A model generated the notes under the pieces. It saw nothing but the letters and a program-made list of their open reading frames with translations, was not told where the DNA came from and did not search any database. 50,514 nt of DNA from Olivibacter sitiensis DSM 17696. GTDB lineage: Bacteria; Bacteroidota; Bacteroidia; Sphingobacteriales; Sphingobacteriaceae. A program made the position numbers and the translations under genes. The stretch covers positions 1 to 50,514 of the forward strand of contig NZ_ATZA01000044.1 in NCBI RefSeq assembly GCF_000427965.1, read 5' to 3'. Each line of letters opens with the position of its first letter. The stretch's first letter is position 1. Positions 7,954-18,053 of the stretch are shown here, in pieces.

Positions 7954-10900
7954 GTGAAATTGTACTTTTGCGTTCTTGGGATTCTGTATTTGTGTTGCAT
8001 ATCAAATTTATCACCTTTATATGGGCAGCAGGTAGAAGAATCGGCAGTTTCCAAATCGGATACAGCCAAGACCACTTATTATTCTCCCGATCGACCTTTC
8101 ATAGATCTCTACCCTTCTAGAAGGGCTTTTGATCGCTTTGCTCCTTCGAATATTTATCGTGAAGTAGAATATGATCCCAAAACGAATCAATACATAGTAA
8201 GGGAAAGGATAGGGAATGGCCAGTTCCGTGTGCCACGTATATTCTCATTGGAGGAATATCAACGTTATGAGGCCGAGTTGCTAAAGAGGGAGAATTGGAC
8301 AAATCTTTCCAAAAAGTATTCTGCACAAGGCCTGAATTCAGGGCTGATTTCGCCGATAAGAATAAATAGTGAGAGTTTTGAACGCATTTTCGGGGGGAAC
8401 ACGATAAATATCGTGCCGCGAGGCAGCGTAGATATGACGCTCATGGGACAAAAGAGCAACAATACGAATCCCATGTTCACAGAACGTCAGCGCAAACAGT
8501 TCAATTTTGATTTTGACCAGCGTATCCAAATGAACCTAACTGGGCAGGTGGGTGAGCGGATGCGTGTCATGGCCAATTATAACACCGAAGCACAGTTTGA
8601 TTTCGAGAATCAAATTAAGTTTGACTATGTAGGTAAGGATGACGATATTATACAACGAATTGAGGTGGGGAATGTCAGTATGCCACTTACGTCCAATCTT
8701 ATCTCGGGCAGCCAATCCCTTTTTGGAGTAAAGACACAACTGAAATTCGGAAAATTGCAATTTACGGGAGTTTTGTCACAGCAAAGATCACAAACTAAGG
8801 TCATCAATATTAGCAATGGATCAAAGCTCAATGAATTTATACTCACAGCCGATAATTATGAGCAAAACAAACACTTTTTTCTGGCGCAGTATTTTCGGGA
8901 CAATTACAATAAGGCCTTAGCTAATGCTCCAGTCGTGGTTTCTAACATCAATATTACACAGATTGAGGTTTGGATTACTAATAGAAGCAACACGATTGAC
9001 GGCAATAGGGATATCGTTGCCTTGATGGATTTGGGAGAAAACACGCCGTATAATCAGGGAATAGGTGGTGGAGGCAGTGTATATCCTTCGGCGGGGCCAA
9101 CTGGAGACGGTAATTTCCCTGCTCCTTCCAATCAGCTGCTTAATCTTTTGGCACAGACCGACGCACGCTATTCGTCTTCCAATGCGGTATCTACCTTTTT
9201 CCAAAATAGTGGTGGCAGCAATAATTATTCTACACTGTCAAATGCGCGGAAGCTGACCGAACAGGAGTTTACCTTAAATGCTCGATTAGGTTATATCTCA
9301 TTGAACATGCCTCTCAATGCAGATCAGGTCGTATCCGTGGCATATAGGTATATTGCCAATGGCAGGGAGTATCAAGTGGGGGAGTTTTCTACGGACATCG
9401 CAGTTACGCCAACTAATCCGCAAGTGCTTTTTACCAAATTGCTGAAAAGTGATGTTCTGAAACCAAATCTGCCCGTTTGGGACTTGATGATGAAGAATAT
9501 CTATTCATTGGGCGCATATCAAGTGAGTCCCACCAATTTCGTAATGAATATTACGAGGACGGAGGATGAAACAGGTGCCGAAAGATCGGTTATGTTTGAA
9601 GGGCAGCAGCTAAAAGATAAGTCCTGGATACAGCTAGTGGGCCTTGACCGCTTGAATGCGCAGCAAGACAGGCAGCCCGATGGTGTTTTTGACTTTTTGC
9701 CCGGCATTACAATAGATGCGGAGCATGGCAGGATTATGTTTCCTGTACTAGAACCCTTTGGTAGAGACTTGGCCGAGCAGTTTGACCCCAATACCGAAGC
9801 GCAACTGATAGAAAAATACACTTATTATCCATTATATGATTCCACTAAGGTCATAGCGCAGCAGCTGTTTGCCAATAAGAATCGCTATCTGATACGAGGA
9901 AAATATGAGTCGCAATCTGGATCCAGCTATTCGCTGAATGCCATCAACGTTCCTAGGGGATCAGTGCGTGTAGTGGCCGGCAATATTCCGCTTGTGGAAG
10001 GAACAGACTATATCGTTGACTACGATATAGGCAGCGTCAGTATAATAAACCAGTCGGTATTGAGTGCTGGACAACCTATACAGATTAGGCTGGAAAACAA
10101 TGAACTGTTCGGTCTGCAGCAACGAAATTTCCTTGGTTCAAGGCTAGACTATAGGGTCAATGAGAAGCTTCAGCTAGGCGGCACCTACCTCAAGTTGTCC
10201 GAAATGCCCCTTACGCAAAAGGTCAACATCACTCAGGAGCCCATAAACAATTCCATGTACGGCTTCGACGTCAATTATAATTCGCCTTCCAGGTGGTTGA
10301 CCCGAATGGTGGATAAAATCCCATTTCTGGATACCAAAGAAGAGTCTTCCGTTTCATTTTACGGTGAATTTGCGGCGCTTAAGCCTGGCTATGCCAGCGC
10401 ATTGGACATGATTGGGGGCGAAAGAGGCGTGAGTTATATAGATGATTTTGAATATACCAAATCAGTAATTGACCTGAAAGGAGCATTGTCCTGGCAAATA
10501 TCCGGTACCCCGCAAATGTTTCCAGAGCATGCCCTTACGGACGATTTGGCTTATGGTTATAACCGGGCGAAATTGGCGTTCTATAACATAGACCCCGTTT
10601 TTTATAGGACAAATGATGCTACAACTCCGAGCAATATTCGAAATAATCCTATTGAGTTGTCTAACCATTATGTTCGTGAAGTCTTGGAACAGGAGGTATT
10701 CCCCAATAAGAGTACAACTACAGGGCAACCACTGTTTATGACAACCTTGGACTTGGCCTACTATCCGATGTCGAGAGGCATGTATAACTTCTCAACGAAT
10801 GCTGTCAACATGGATGGGACATTGGCAAATCCCAAAGCGCGATGGGGGGGGATATTTCGCCAGATAACTACACCCGATTTTGAAGCCCAAAATGTGGCAT

Positions 10901-13900
10901 ATATCGAGCTGTGGATGATGGATCCATTTGCGTATAAACCCAATGCCGAAGGGGGTGACCTCTATTTCAACTTGGGGAATATTTCCGAAGATATATTGAA
11001 AGATGGAAGGCGTTCTGTGGAGAATGGCATCCCCAGTAATGGAGACTATTCCAATATGGACCTAACTAGCTGGGGCCGAGTACCCAGATTGCAACCGTCT
11101 ACACAGGCTTTTGACAATAGTAGTGCTGCAAGAGCCATACAAGACGTTGGTTTGGATGCATTGAATGATGACGATGAACGTATTCATCATAGCAACTTTT
11201 TGAACAATGTACAAGGACTATTAGCACCGCCGGCCTATCAGCAGTTGTTGGAAGATCCGTCTGGAGATAACTTTAAATACTTCCGCGGTCAGCAATGGGA
11301 CAACGAAAATGCAGGGATATTGAAACGGTACGAATATTTCAACGGAACGGAAGGGAACAGCAAGACTGCCGAGCAATCTTTGAGTGAGGATGGCATACAG
11401 ACAGCGGCATCCACTTTGACTCCCGATGGCGAAGATGTGAACCGCGACAATACGATGAACCAGACGGACGAGTATTATGAATATAAGCTTTCGATAAGGC
11501 CTGGAGATCTCCAAGTAGGAAAAAATTATGTGGTTGACATGATAGAAGCCCCCGTAGAGCTTCCTAATGGAGTGGAAACCAGTGTGAAATGGTATCAGAT
11601 TCGTATACCGATCTATGACTATGTGAACAGGGTGGGCGACATCCAGGATTTTAAGTCTATTAGGTTCATGCGCACGTTCATGACCAACTTTGCCGATACC
11701 ACGATCCTTCGCTTGGCCAGATTCCAATTGGTACGGGGTGATTGGCGCGATTTTAACATTGAGAAAACACCCTATAAAGTAATCGCCGATCCTTCCATTA
11801 GCAATCCAGCTGTTGACAATTCCGAAATGGAAATTGCCACGGTCAGTATTGAAGAAAATGGGGCGCGCCTACCTATACCTTATGTGACACCACCGGGTAT
11901 ACAAAGGCAGTATGACAATGCCAATTTTAATACGAACGTACAGCTGAACGAGCAGGCGCTCTCCTTAGAAGTAAAGAACCTGAGGGACGGCTACGGTCGC
12001 GCGGCATATAAAACAACTACAGCGGACTTCCGTGCTTATAAAAACCTGCGCATGTTTGTCCATGCCGAGGGCGAGTACCTGCGCTCAGGTGATTTGAATG
12101 CTTTTATACGAGTGGGAACTGATGGGGTAGAAAATTACTATGAGTACGAATTAGCCTTAACAACCACCTTGTCCGGAACGTCAGATGCCGAGTTGATCTG
12201 GCCGGAAGAAAACCGTTTTGATGTAGAACTTAATTTATTTCAACAGGCAAAAGAGGCAAGGGATAGGGCTATAAATCCCGACGGAAGCCCTTGGGCAATA
12301 GATGTTCCGTACACTTTTATGGATGGCAGCAATAAAGTGACCATCAAGGGGCAGCCAGATCTAAGCAAAATTAGATTTTATATGCTGGGCGTTAAAAATC
12401 CCTTGGCATTGCCAAATTCTTCGGACGATGGATTGGATAAATCGGGTATCATATGGTTCAATGAATTAAGATTGACCGACTTTGATCAAAAAGGGGGATG
12501 GGCGGCAGCGGCTAGGTTAAACGCAAAGTTGGCCGATTTTGCCGATGTGACCATTGCCGGATCTAAGAGTACCATTGGTTTTGGAGATATCGATAAGCGT
12601 ATATGGGAGCGACAACGCAGTGACATCCAAATGCTGGATATCAGTACGGCCATGCAATTGGGCAAGTTCTTTCCTGCTACTTCCGGTATTCAGATACCCA
12701 TGTATTTCAACTATTCGAATCAAATAAGTACGCCGGAATACAATCCGTTGATGCCCGATATAGAATTGAAAACCGCACTGCAGCGCTTGAACAGCACCCA
12801 GCAGGACTCCCTGTTGAGAATGGTTCAGGACTATACCGTTCGGAGAGGAATCAGCTTCATGAATGTGAGAAAGTTGAGAATGGATAGCGAAAAACCTGTA
12901 CGGCTGTGGGACGTAGAAAATTTTAGTGCTTCCTATGCCTTCAATCAGTATTATCACAGGGATTATTTGACGCAAAACGCGGTGCAAAAGAACTATAGGG
13001 CATCTTTATCTTACGATTATATTCAGAACGAAGAACATTACTTCGAGCCGTTAAAAAAGCTGTTTAAGGGTAAATACACCAAATTGCTTTCTGAGTTCAA
13101 CTTCAATTTGAAACCTTCGTTGATTAATTTCAGGGTAGATGCGCAGCGTATGTATGCCGAAAATACCTACAGAGATAGGGTAACTACCGACTATGTATCG
13201 GATAATAATATCGGGACTCTTTACAATAAGAATTTCACTATTTCCAGGTTATATGGGTTTAGCTGGAATTTGACCCGATCGCTGAGGTTAGATTTCAATG
13301 CAACCAATTTGTCTGTCGTGGACGAGGCCGAAGGGCAGCTTACTTCTGCGCAAAGAGACACGATGTGGCGTAATTTTCTGCGATTGGGTAGGAATACCAA
13401 CTACAACCACATGATCAATTTTACCTATGATGTTCCCATCAACAAGTTGCCTGGTTTGGATTGGGTTAGTCTTACTACACGCTATGGGTCGCAGTTTGTA
13501 TGGCAAACGGAACCGCTGCTAACCTTGAATGATCCGAATATCAATCTCGGCAATACCATACAAAATTCCAGAAATATTCAGCTGAATCCCACTTTGAACT
13601 TGTCGTCCTTATACAATAAATGGTCTTTCTTTAGGCCGCAGAAAGGCCCAACGGCACAGCCTGCCCTGGATATCCTCAAACAGTTTATTACCAGTATAAG
13701 GCAGGTGACTGCAGCGTTTACCCGAGTGGAAGGAACATTTTTGCCGGGTTATGTAGGCAATTCGGATATCCTTGGCTATGATTTTGATAGAAATGCACCT
13801 GGCTGGGGCTTCATATTGGGAAGTCAGCGCGATATTAGGGCCAAAGCCATCGCAAACAATTGGATAACCTACGATAGTCTACAAACGCAATTGTATATCC

Positions 13901-15003
13901 ATTCTTTGAGGGAGGATCTAAGTGCAAGAACAAGTTTGGAACCTATAAAAAGTTTGCGTATTGATTTGTTGGCCAGTCGAATAAAGAATAGAAGCCAAAG
14001 TTCGCAGTTTCTGTTCAATGAAGCTATAGATGGGTTGGAAAGTGTATCTTCGTTTGAATCTGGCGATTATAGCGTGTCGTCCTTTGCGCTCAAAACGGCG
14101 TTCAAAAGCAATGCCGAATTGTTCGAGCAATTTCAGGCAAATAGGCCTCAAGCATCTACCAGGTTGGGAAGTGCCAATCCCAATTCCATTGGCCAAATAG
14201 ATGGATACGCAGACGGGTATGGCGAGAATTCGCAAGAGGTATTATTGGCTTCGTTCTTATCCGCCTATACAGGGAAAAGCGTCGAAAAACAAAGCTTAAA
14301 CCCATTTCCCAGCTTTCCTATACCTAATTGGAATATTTCATATACTGGATTGAGTAAGCTCCCCTTGCTGTCGGAATTGGTGCAGTCCATGGAAATCAAA
14401 CATGGATACCGAAGCTCGTACAATGTGAACGGTTACAGCACCTTGTTGCGCTATGCCGAAAACAATGGTGCAAGCTCGATCAGGGATTTTAACGACAATT
14501 TCTTGCCGAAGTATCAGATTACACAGGTGACCTTGCAGGAGCAGTTTTTGCCATTGATAGGAATCAATACCCGATTCAAAAACAGCATGACAGCTAATGG
14601 AGAATACAGAAGATCCAGAACGCTTAGCCTGAGTATGCAAAACGGGCAACTAGCACAGCTGCTGGATGAAGGTTTTGTGTTTGGTTTTGGCTATAGAATG
14701 ACCAATATGCAAATGCCATTTGGACTGTTTGGACACATGAAAACAAGCAATGACGTCAATTTCAAGGTTGATTTTGCGCTCAACGATATGAAGACACAGG
14801 TGTTTCGTTCGGACGTGAGCTTCGTGGAAATTTCCGCTGGTAGCAAAAACATTACATTAAGACCGTCTATCGATTATTTAATCAATAAAAGGTTCAATAT
14901 TAGGTTGTTCTATGATAGTACCATGATGAGGCCTTATACATCACAAACTTTTGCAACCTCTTATGTCAATTTCGGCTTCAACTTTAAGATTCTTTTGCAG
15001 TAA
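7954..15003 (+). CDS. sprA: SprA/Sov, outer-membrane translocon of the type IX secretion system
   Basis: 2349 residues, matching the very large size of SprA proteins (~2300-2500). The N-terminus is hydrophobic (residues 1-24, ending LYGQQ) and serves as a signal peptide. Recognisable features include the tandem beta-rich body, repeated 'RDNYNKA', 'GERMRVMANYNTEAQFDFENQIKFDYVG' style strands (cited in part) and C-terminal barrel strands ending 'FNFKILLQ'. SprA forms a very wide beta-barrel pore that moves folded T9SS cargo across the outer membrane. The start is GTG at 7954; the nearby ATG at 7949 is out because it meets a stop after two codons. The following gcvH and vanZ genes are its usual neighbours in Bacteroidota. 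Confidence 0.93.
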   Translation: MKLYFCVLGILYLCCISNLSPLYGQQVEESAVSKSDTAKTTYYSPDRPFIDLYPSRRAFDRFAPSNIYREVEYDPKTNQYIVRERIGNGQFRVPRIFSLEEYQRYEAELLKRENWTNLSKKYSAQGLNSGLISPIRINSESFERIFGGNTINIVPRGSVDMTLMGQKSNNTNPMFTERQRKQFNFDFDQRIQMNLTGQVGERMRVMANYNTEAQFDFENQIKFDYVGKDDDIIQRIEVGNVSMPLTSNLISGSQSLFGVKTQLKFGKLQFTGVLSQQRSQTKVINISNGSKLNEFILTADNYEQNKHFFLAQYFRDNYNKALANAPVVVSNINITQIEVWITNRSNTIDGNRDIVALMDLGENTPYNQGIGGGGSVYPSAGPTGDGNFPAPSNQLLNLLAQTDARYSSSNAVSTFFQNSGGSNNYSTLSNARKLTEQEFTLNARLGYISLNMPLNADQVVSVAYRYIANGREYQVGEFSTDIAVTPTNPQVLFTKLLKSDVLKPNLPVWDLMMKNIYSLGAYQVSPTNFVMNITRTEDETGAERSVMFEGQQLKDKSWIQLVGLDRLNAQQDRQPDGVFDFLPGITIDAEHGRIMFPVLEPFGRDLAEQFDPNTEAQLIEKYTYYPLYDSTKVIAQQLFANKNRYLIRGKYESQSGSSYSLNAINVPRGSVRVVAGNIPLVEGTDYIVDYDIGSVSIINQSVLSAGQPIQIRLENNELFGLQQRNFLGSRLDYRVNEKLQLGGTYLKLSEMPLTQKVNITQEPINNSMYGFDVNYNSPSRWLTRMVDKIPFLDTKEESSVSFYGEFAALKPGYASALDMIGGERGVSYIDDFEYTKSVIDLKGALSWQISGTPQMFPEHALTDDLAYGYNRAKLAFYNIDPVFYRTNDATTPSNIRNNPIELSNHYVREVLEQEVFPNKSTTTGQPLFMTTLDLAYYPMSRGMYNFSTNAVNMDGTLANPKARWGGIFRQITTPDFEAQNVAYIELWMMDPFAYKPNAEGGDLYFNLGNISEDILKDGRRSVENGIPSNGDYSNMDLTSWGRVPRLQPSTQAFDNSSAARAIQDVGLDALNDDDERIHHSNFLNNVQGLLAPPAYQQLLEDPSGDNFKYFRGQQWDNENAGILKRYEYFNGTEGNSKTAEQSLSEDGIQTAASTLTPDGEDVNRDNTMNQTDEYYEYKLSIRPGDLQVGKNYVVDMIEAPVELPNGVETSVKWYQIRIPIYDYVNRVGDIQDFKSIRFMRTFMTNFADTTILRLARFQLVRGDWRDFNIEKTPYKVIADPSISNPAVDNSEMEIATVSIEENGARLPIPYVTPPGIQRQYDNANFNTNVQLNEQALSLEVKNLRDGYGRAAYKTTTADFRAYKNLRMFVHAEGEYLRSGDLNAFIRVGTDGVENYYEYELALTTTLSGTSDAELIWPEENRFDVELNLFQQAKEARDRAINPDGSPWAIDVPYTFMDGSNKVTIKGQPDLSKIRFYMLGVKNPLALPNSSDDGLDKSGIIWFNELRLTDFDQKGGWAAAARLNAKLADFADVTIAGSKSTIGFGDIDKRIWERQRSDIQMLDISTAMQLGKFFPATSGIQIPMYFNYSNQISTPEYNPLMPDIELKTALQRLNSTQQDSLLRMVQDYTVRRGISFMNVRKLRMDSEKPVRLWDVENFSASYAFNQYYHRDYLTQNAVQKNYRASLSYDYIQNEEHYFEPLKKLFKGKYTKLLSEFNFNLKPSLINFRVDAQRMYAENTYRDRVTTDYVSDNNIGTLYNKNFTISRLYGFSWNLTRSLRLDFNATNLSVVDEAEGQLTSAQRDTMWRNFLRLGRNTNYNHMINFTYDVPINKLPGLDWVSLTTRYGSQFVWQTEPLLTLNDPNINLGNTIQNSRNIQLNPTLNLSSLYNKWSFFRPQKGPTAQPALDILKQFITSIRQVTAAFTRVEGTFLPGYVGNSDILGYDFDRNAPGWGFILGSQRDIRAKAIANNWITYDSLQTQLYIHSLREDLSARTSLEPIKSLRIDLLASRIKNRSQSSQFLFNEAIDGLESVSSFESGDYSVSSFALKTAFKSNAELFEQFQANRPQASTRLGSANPNSIGQIDGYADGYGENSQEVLLASFLSAYTGKSVEKQSLNPFPSFPIPNWNISYTGLSKLPLLSELVQSMEIKHGYRSSYNVNGYSTLLRYAENNGASSIRDFNDNFLPKYQITQVTLQEQFLPLIGINTRFKNSMTANGEYRRSRTLSLSMQNGQLAQLLDEGFVFGFGYRMTNMQMPFGLFGHMKTSNDVNFKVDFALNDMKTQVFRSDVSFVEISAGSKNITLRPSIDYLINKRFNIRLFYDSTMMRPYTSQTFATSYVNFGFNFKILLQ

Positions 15004-15094
15004 GGGTCGCTTCTCAAAAGAGGGTTGAAATTGTTCTTAATCCGATGCCAGTGTCTCCTTCTATTTATCAATTTGAATTGTTGTCTGCAGGAAT

Positions 15095-15125
15095 TTTGCT
15101 TATTCGGGTTATTGTGATATTTTTG
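15095..15125 (+). promoter_or_regulatory. Promoter of gcvH
   Basis: TTTG (15095-15098), a 19-base spacer and TATTTTTG (15118-15125) match the Bacteroidota TTTG-N19-TAnnTTTG consensus exactly. Transcription would start near 15132, about 50 bases before gcvH, so gcvH need not depend on sprA transcription. Confidence 0.75.
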
Positions 15126-15180
15126 GTGAAAGTTTTGAAACGTCCAGAAAGCGGGCATAGATATAAATTAATAGCGTAAA

Positions 15181-15561
15181 ATGAACTTTCCATCAGAATT
15201 AAAGTATACCAAGGATCACGAGTGGATTAAGGTAGAAGGCGATGAGGCTACCATTGGTATTACCGAATTTGCTCAAAGGGAACTTGGTGACATCGTATTC
15301 ATTGAAGTAAACACCGTGGGAGATACGATAGAAGCAAATGAGGTTTTCGGTACCGTAGAAGCCGTCAAGACCGTATCTGACCTTTTTATGCCGGTAACGG
15401 CGACGGTATTGAACGTCAATGATGCTTTGGAAGCAGAACCAGAACTCGTAAACAATGATCCATATGGAAAAGGATGGATTATAAAGGCAAAAATTTCGGA
15501 TGTGAGCACTGTCGAAGAGTTGTTGAGCGCCGATGCCTATAGTGAATTGGTAGGAGCCTAG
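15181..15561 (+). CDS. gcvH: Glycine cleavage system H protein
   Basis: 126 residues, the usual length. The lipoyl-attachment lysine is K63 in '[12 protein letters not shown]', and the N-terminal '[10 protein letters not shown]' is typical of the family. The H protein shuttles the aminomethyl group between the P, T and L proteins of the glycine cleavage complex in the cytoplasm. No gcvP or gcvT is nearby; in Bacteroidota gcvH is commonly found alone behind sprA, as here. Confidence 0.97.
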   Translation: MNFPSELKYTKDHEWIKVEGDEATIGITEFAQRELGDIVFIEVNTVGDTIEANEVFGTVEAVKTVSDLFMPVTATVLNVNDALEAEPELVNNDPYGKGWIIKAKISDVSTVEELLSADAYSELVGA

Positions 15562-15600
15562 TTCCGTTTTTTTTCGGGGATAGCATATGTTCATAAAAAT

Positions 15601-16038
15601 ATGGATATATGCTTTTTTTATGTAATCGCTATTATGAGACATTTTATTTGGGCCATCCTTTGGGGAATTTTTGTGTTGGTGACCACCTGTATGCCTATGG
15701 ATGGTGCAGAGAAGAAAGTGCCTACATTTGAAGGAATGGATAAGCTGGTGCACACAGGTTCCTTTTTTGTTTTTACGGTATTGCTTTTGTACGGCTGGTC
15801 TCGTAAGGACAATACCACTACTGTACATTGGATTCCGTTAATAGCCGTTTTTCTCATTTCCACGGTTTTAGGCGGCTTGGTAGAATTACTTCAATACGCT
15901 GTTTTTACCTATCGTAGCGGCGATTGGTGGGATCTCTTTGCCGATACCGTGGGTACGGGTATGGGACTTTTTGCCTATCTGTTGCTACATCGCGATTTCA
16001 GCAATAAGTCCGTCTTACATTCACATGAAGAGAGGTAG
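15601..16038 (+). CDS. VanZ-family membrane protein
   Basis: 145 residues with four predicted membrane segments. The VanZ-like pattern is visible: 'WAILWGIFVLVTTCMP' near the N-terminus, 'DKLVHTGSFFVFTVLLLYGW' in the middle and 'GLVELLQ..RSGDWWDLFADTVGT' toward the C-terminus. The biochemical role of non-resistance VanZ-like proteins is not established. The ATG at 15601 gives an 11-residue extension; the internal ATG at 15634 (MRHFIWAILW) fits family N-termini better and may be the true start. It lies 39 bases behind gcvH, probably in one transcript. Confidence 0.85.
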   Translation: MDICFFYVIAIMRHFIWAILWGIFVLVTTCMPMDGAEKKVPTFEGMDKLVHTGSFFVFTVLLLYGWSRKDNTTTVHWIPLIAVFLISTVLGGLVELLQYAVFTYRSGDWWDLFADTVGTGMGLFAYLLLHRDFSNKSVLHSHEER

Positions 16039-16050
16039 TATTGCCTGGCA

Positions 16051-17244
16051 TTAATCTATTCCTTTCCACCATTCGGTAAAGACCTGTGCGTTGTCATCCA
16101 GGTAAACGCTCTGGCCAATGATAGGCGTCACCAATGGGATGTTGCCTTTATTCAGTTCCGTGATTTTTTTCAAGGGTTCATCCCAAGGATGTTGTGCCAG
16201 TTTGAACTTGGAGGAGTGTACGGGAAATAGCCGTTTTGCCTTCAAGTCGGCCGCAGCTTTTAATACTTCTTCGGGCAAAGCATGTATGGCTTGCCAAGCC
16301 ACATTGTATTGGCCGTTGTCGAGAATGGCTAAGTCAAATGGCCCATACTTCTTGCCTATTTCGGCAAAATGGGTGTCATAGCCACTATCTCCTCCCATGT
16401 ATATTTTGAGCGTGGGGGTCTGTAAGATAAAGGAAAGCCAAAGGGTATTGTTTCGTGTAAATCCCCTTCCCGAGAAATGCCTTGCGGGAGCCGTATAGAT
16501 CGTGAAGCCATCATCCAGCGCTATGCTTTCGTTCCAGTCTTTTTCTATGATTTTTTCCGATGGATAGCCCCAGTATTCAAAGTGTTCACCCACACCCAGT
16601 CCGCATATGACGGTTTTTACCTTGTCTTTTAGGGCTATGATGGTTTCATAATCCAAATGGTCGTAATGATCGTGTGTCATCAACAGATAATCAATGGGCG
16701 GCATATCGGCTGGCGTATAAATGTCGGTACCTTTGAACGATTTGTTAGTGCCGGGAATAGGAGAGGCATTTCCGCTGAAAACAGGATCGACCAGAAATCG
16801 CTTACCATCTATCTGCATAAAATAAGATGAATGGCCAAACCATACCAAGATATTGCTATCGGCAGGAAGATGCAGTAAATCTGTTTTGACGGAAGGAATG
16901 GTGTCTACGGGCTTTTGCCTCGGGAATTTCGTAAATAAAAAATCGAACATAACGCCTGTCATTCTGTAGCCCTCCGTAAGGGTAGGGGTAAAGTGCACGT
17001 TCTGGAAATTTCCGTCTCTGTAGTTGGGCGACTGCCTAATCAATTCTAATCGTTTTCCGCTTGGAGCCTGTCCGAATTTTTCTTGGCGCATGTACAAGAA
17101 AGTGGCAATAACTAAAAATATTATGAGACCTAATAAAATAATTATCATTCGCTTAGCTGCTTTAAAAATCATCTCACCAAAGGTAGCTCGAAAATTTTGC
17201 AGGTTTGTTATGCTTTGGTAATGAATTTCTTTATTGACGGCCAT
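16051..17244 (-). CDS. Membrane-anchored MBL-fold metallo-hydrolase
   Basis: 397 residues. One N-terminal membrane segment (~33-51) precedes a metallo-beta-lactamase fold: 'VWFGHSSYFMQIDGKRFLVD' (~134-153), the metal motif HDHYDH (191-196), 'APARHFSGRG' and 'YMGGDSGYDTHF', ending with a late histidine in 'LFPVHSSKF'. This pattern resembles the NAPE-PLD/UlaG-like branch (lactonase or phosphodiesterase type) rather than true beta-lactamases. Substrate cannot be assigned. It converges on the VanZ-like gene with only 12 bases between. The start could be lower (M25) without losing the anchor. Confidence 0.88.
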   Translation of the reverse strand: MAVNKEIHYQSITNLQNFRATFGEMIFKAAKRMIIILLGLIIFLVIATFLYMRQEKFGQAPSGKRLELIRQSPNYRDGNFQNVHFTPTLTEGYRMTGVMFDFLFTKFPRQKPVDTIPSVKTDLLHLPADSNILVWFGHSSYFMQIDGKRFLVDPVFSGNASPIPGTNKSFKGTDIYTPADMPPIDYLLMTHDHYDHLDYETIIALKDKVKTVICGLGVGEHFEYWGYPSEKIIEKDWNESIALDDGFTIYTAPARHFSGRGFTRNNTLWLSFILQTPTLKIYMGGDSGYDTHFAEIGKKYGPFDLAILDNGQYNVAWQAIHALPEEVLKAAADLKAKRLFPVHSSKFKLAQHPWDEPLKKITELNKGNIPLVTPIIGQSVYLDDNAQVFTEWWKGID

Positions 17245-17421
17245 GTGCGGACCGTTTTACAATAAGGAAGAATACTAATGCAGCTATCAAGGATTATTCT
17301 TAAATTAGCAGTATAGAAAGCAGGGTTAATGCGGGATTGCTATGCTAAATTAAAATGCTAAGGAAGAGAGCATATCCGATGCCCCTAGCGTCTAAATAAA
17401 AATTCTAACACTTAGAACCTT

Positions 17422-17982
17422 ATGTCTTATTGTAATGCTATAGAAACTATGCGGCCCGAAGAAAGAAGGGCCCTGCATAAAAATTACCACGATAATCATT
17501 ATGGCTTCCCGATACATGACGACAATGAACTGTTCGGGCGCCTGATCATGGAAATAAACCAGGCTGGACTTAGTTGGGAAACCATTCTGAAGAAGGAAGT
17601 TTCTTTCCGAAAGGCTTACGATAATTTCAGCATAAAAAAAGTAGCGGCCTATACAGAAAAAGACAGAGAACGGCTTTTACAGGATGCGGGAATAATTCGC
17701 AATCGTTTGAAAATCAATGCGGCTATTGAAAATGCTAAGGTCATTTTACGGATTCAAGATGAATATGGCTCATTTGAAAAATGGCTCGAACACCACCATC
17801 CTAAGGCCAAGGAAGAATGGGTGAAGCTATTCAAGAAAACATTCAAGTTTACGGGTGGTGAAATCGTGAATGAGTTTTTGATGAGCATCGGTTATTTGGC
17901 AGGAGCTCACTCTTTGGACTGCCTGGTACATAAAGAAATATTGAAACAGCGTCCCATGTGGTCGATGGTCAACCAGGGCTGA
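17422..17982 (+). CDS. tag: DNA-3-methyladenine glycosylase I
   Basis: 186 residues. Family hallmarks: Cys4 at the N-terminus, 'HDNHYGFP', 'QAGLSWETILKK', 'LLQDAGIIRNRLKI' and the late 'GAHSLDC' that supplies the other zinc ligands with Cys4 and an N-terminal His. It removes 3-methyladenine from alkylated DNA as the first step of base-excision repair. It is transcribed alone, convergent with the ABC-F gene behind it. Identification is strong; activity has only been inferred from motifs. Confidence 0.93.
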   Translation: MSYCNAIETMRPEERRALHKNYHDNHYGFPIHDDNELFGRLIMEINQAGLSWETILKKEVSFRKAYDNFSIKKVAAYTEKDRERLLQDAGIIRNRLKINAAIENAKVILRIQDEYGSFEKWLEHHHPKAKEEWVKLFKKTFKFTGGEIVNEFLMSIGYLAGAHSLDCLVHKEILKQRPMWSMVNQG

Positions 17983-18053
17983 TTAGAAACAAGTGTTGAG
18001 GAACGACACCCAAAATTGTTGAAGCATCATGATTTATTTTAATTGCCTCAAAA

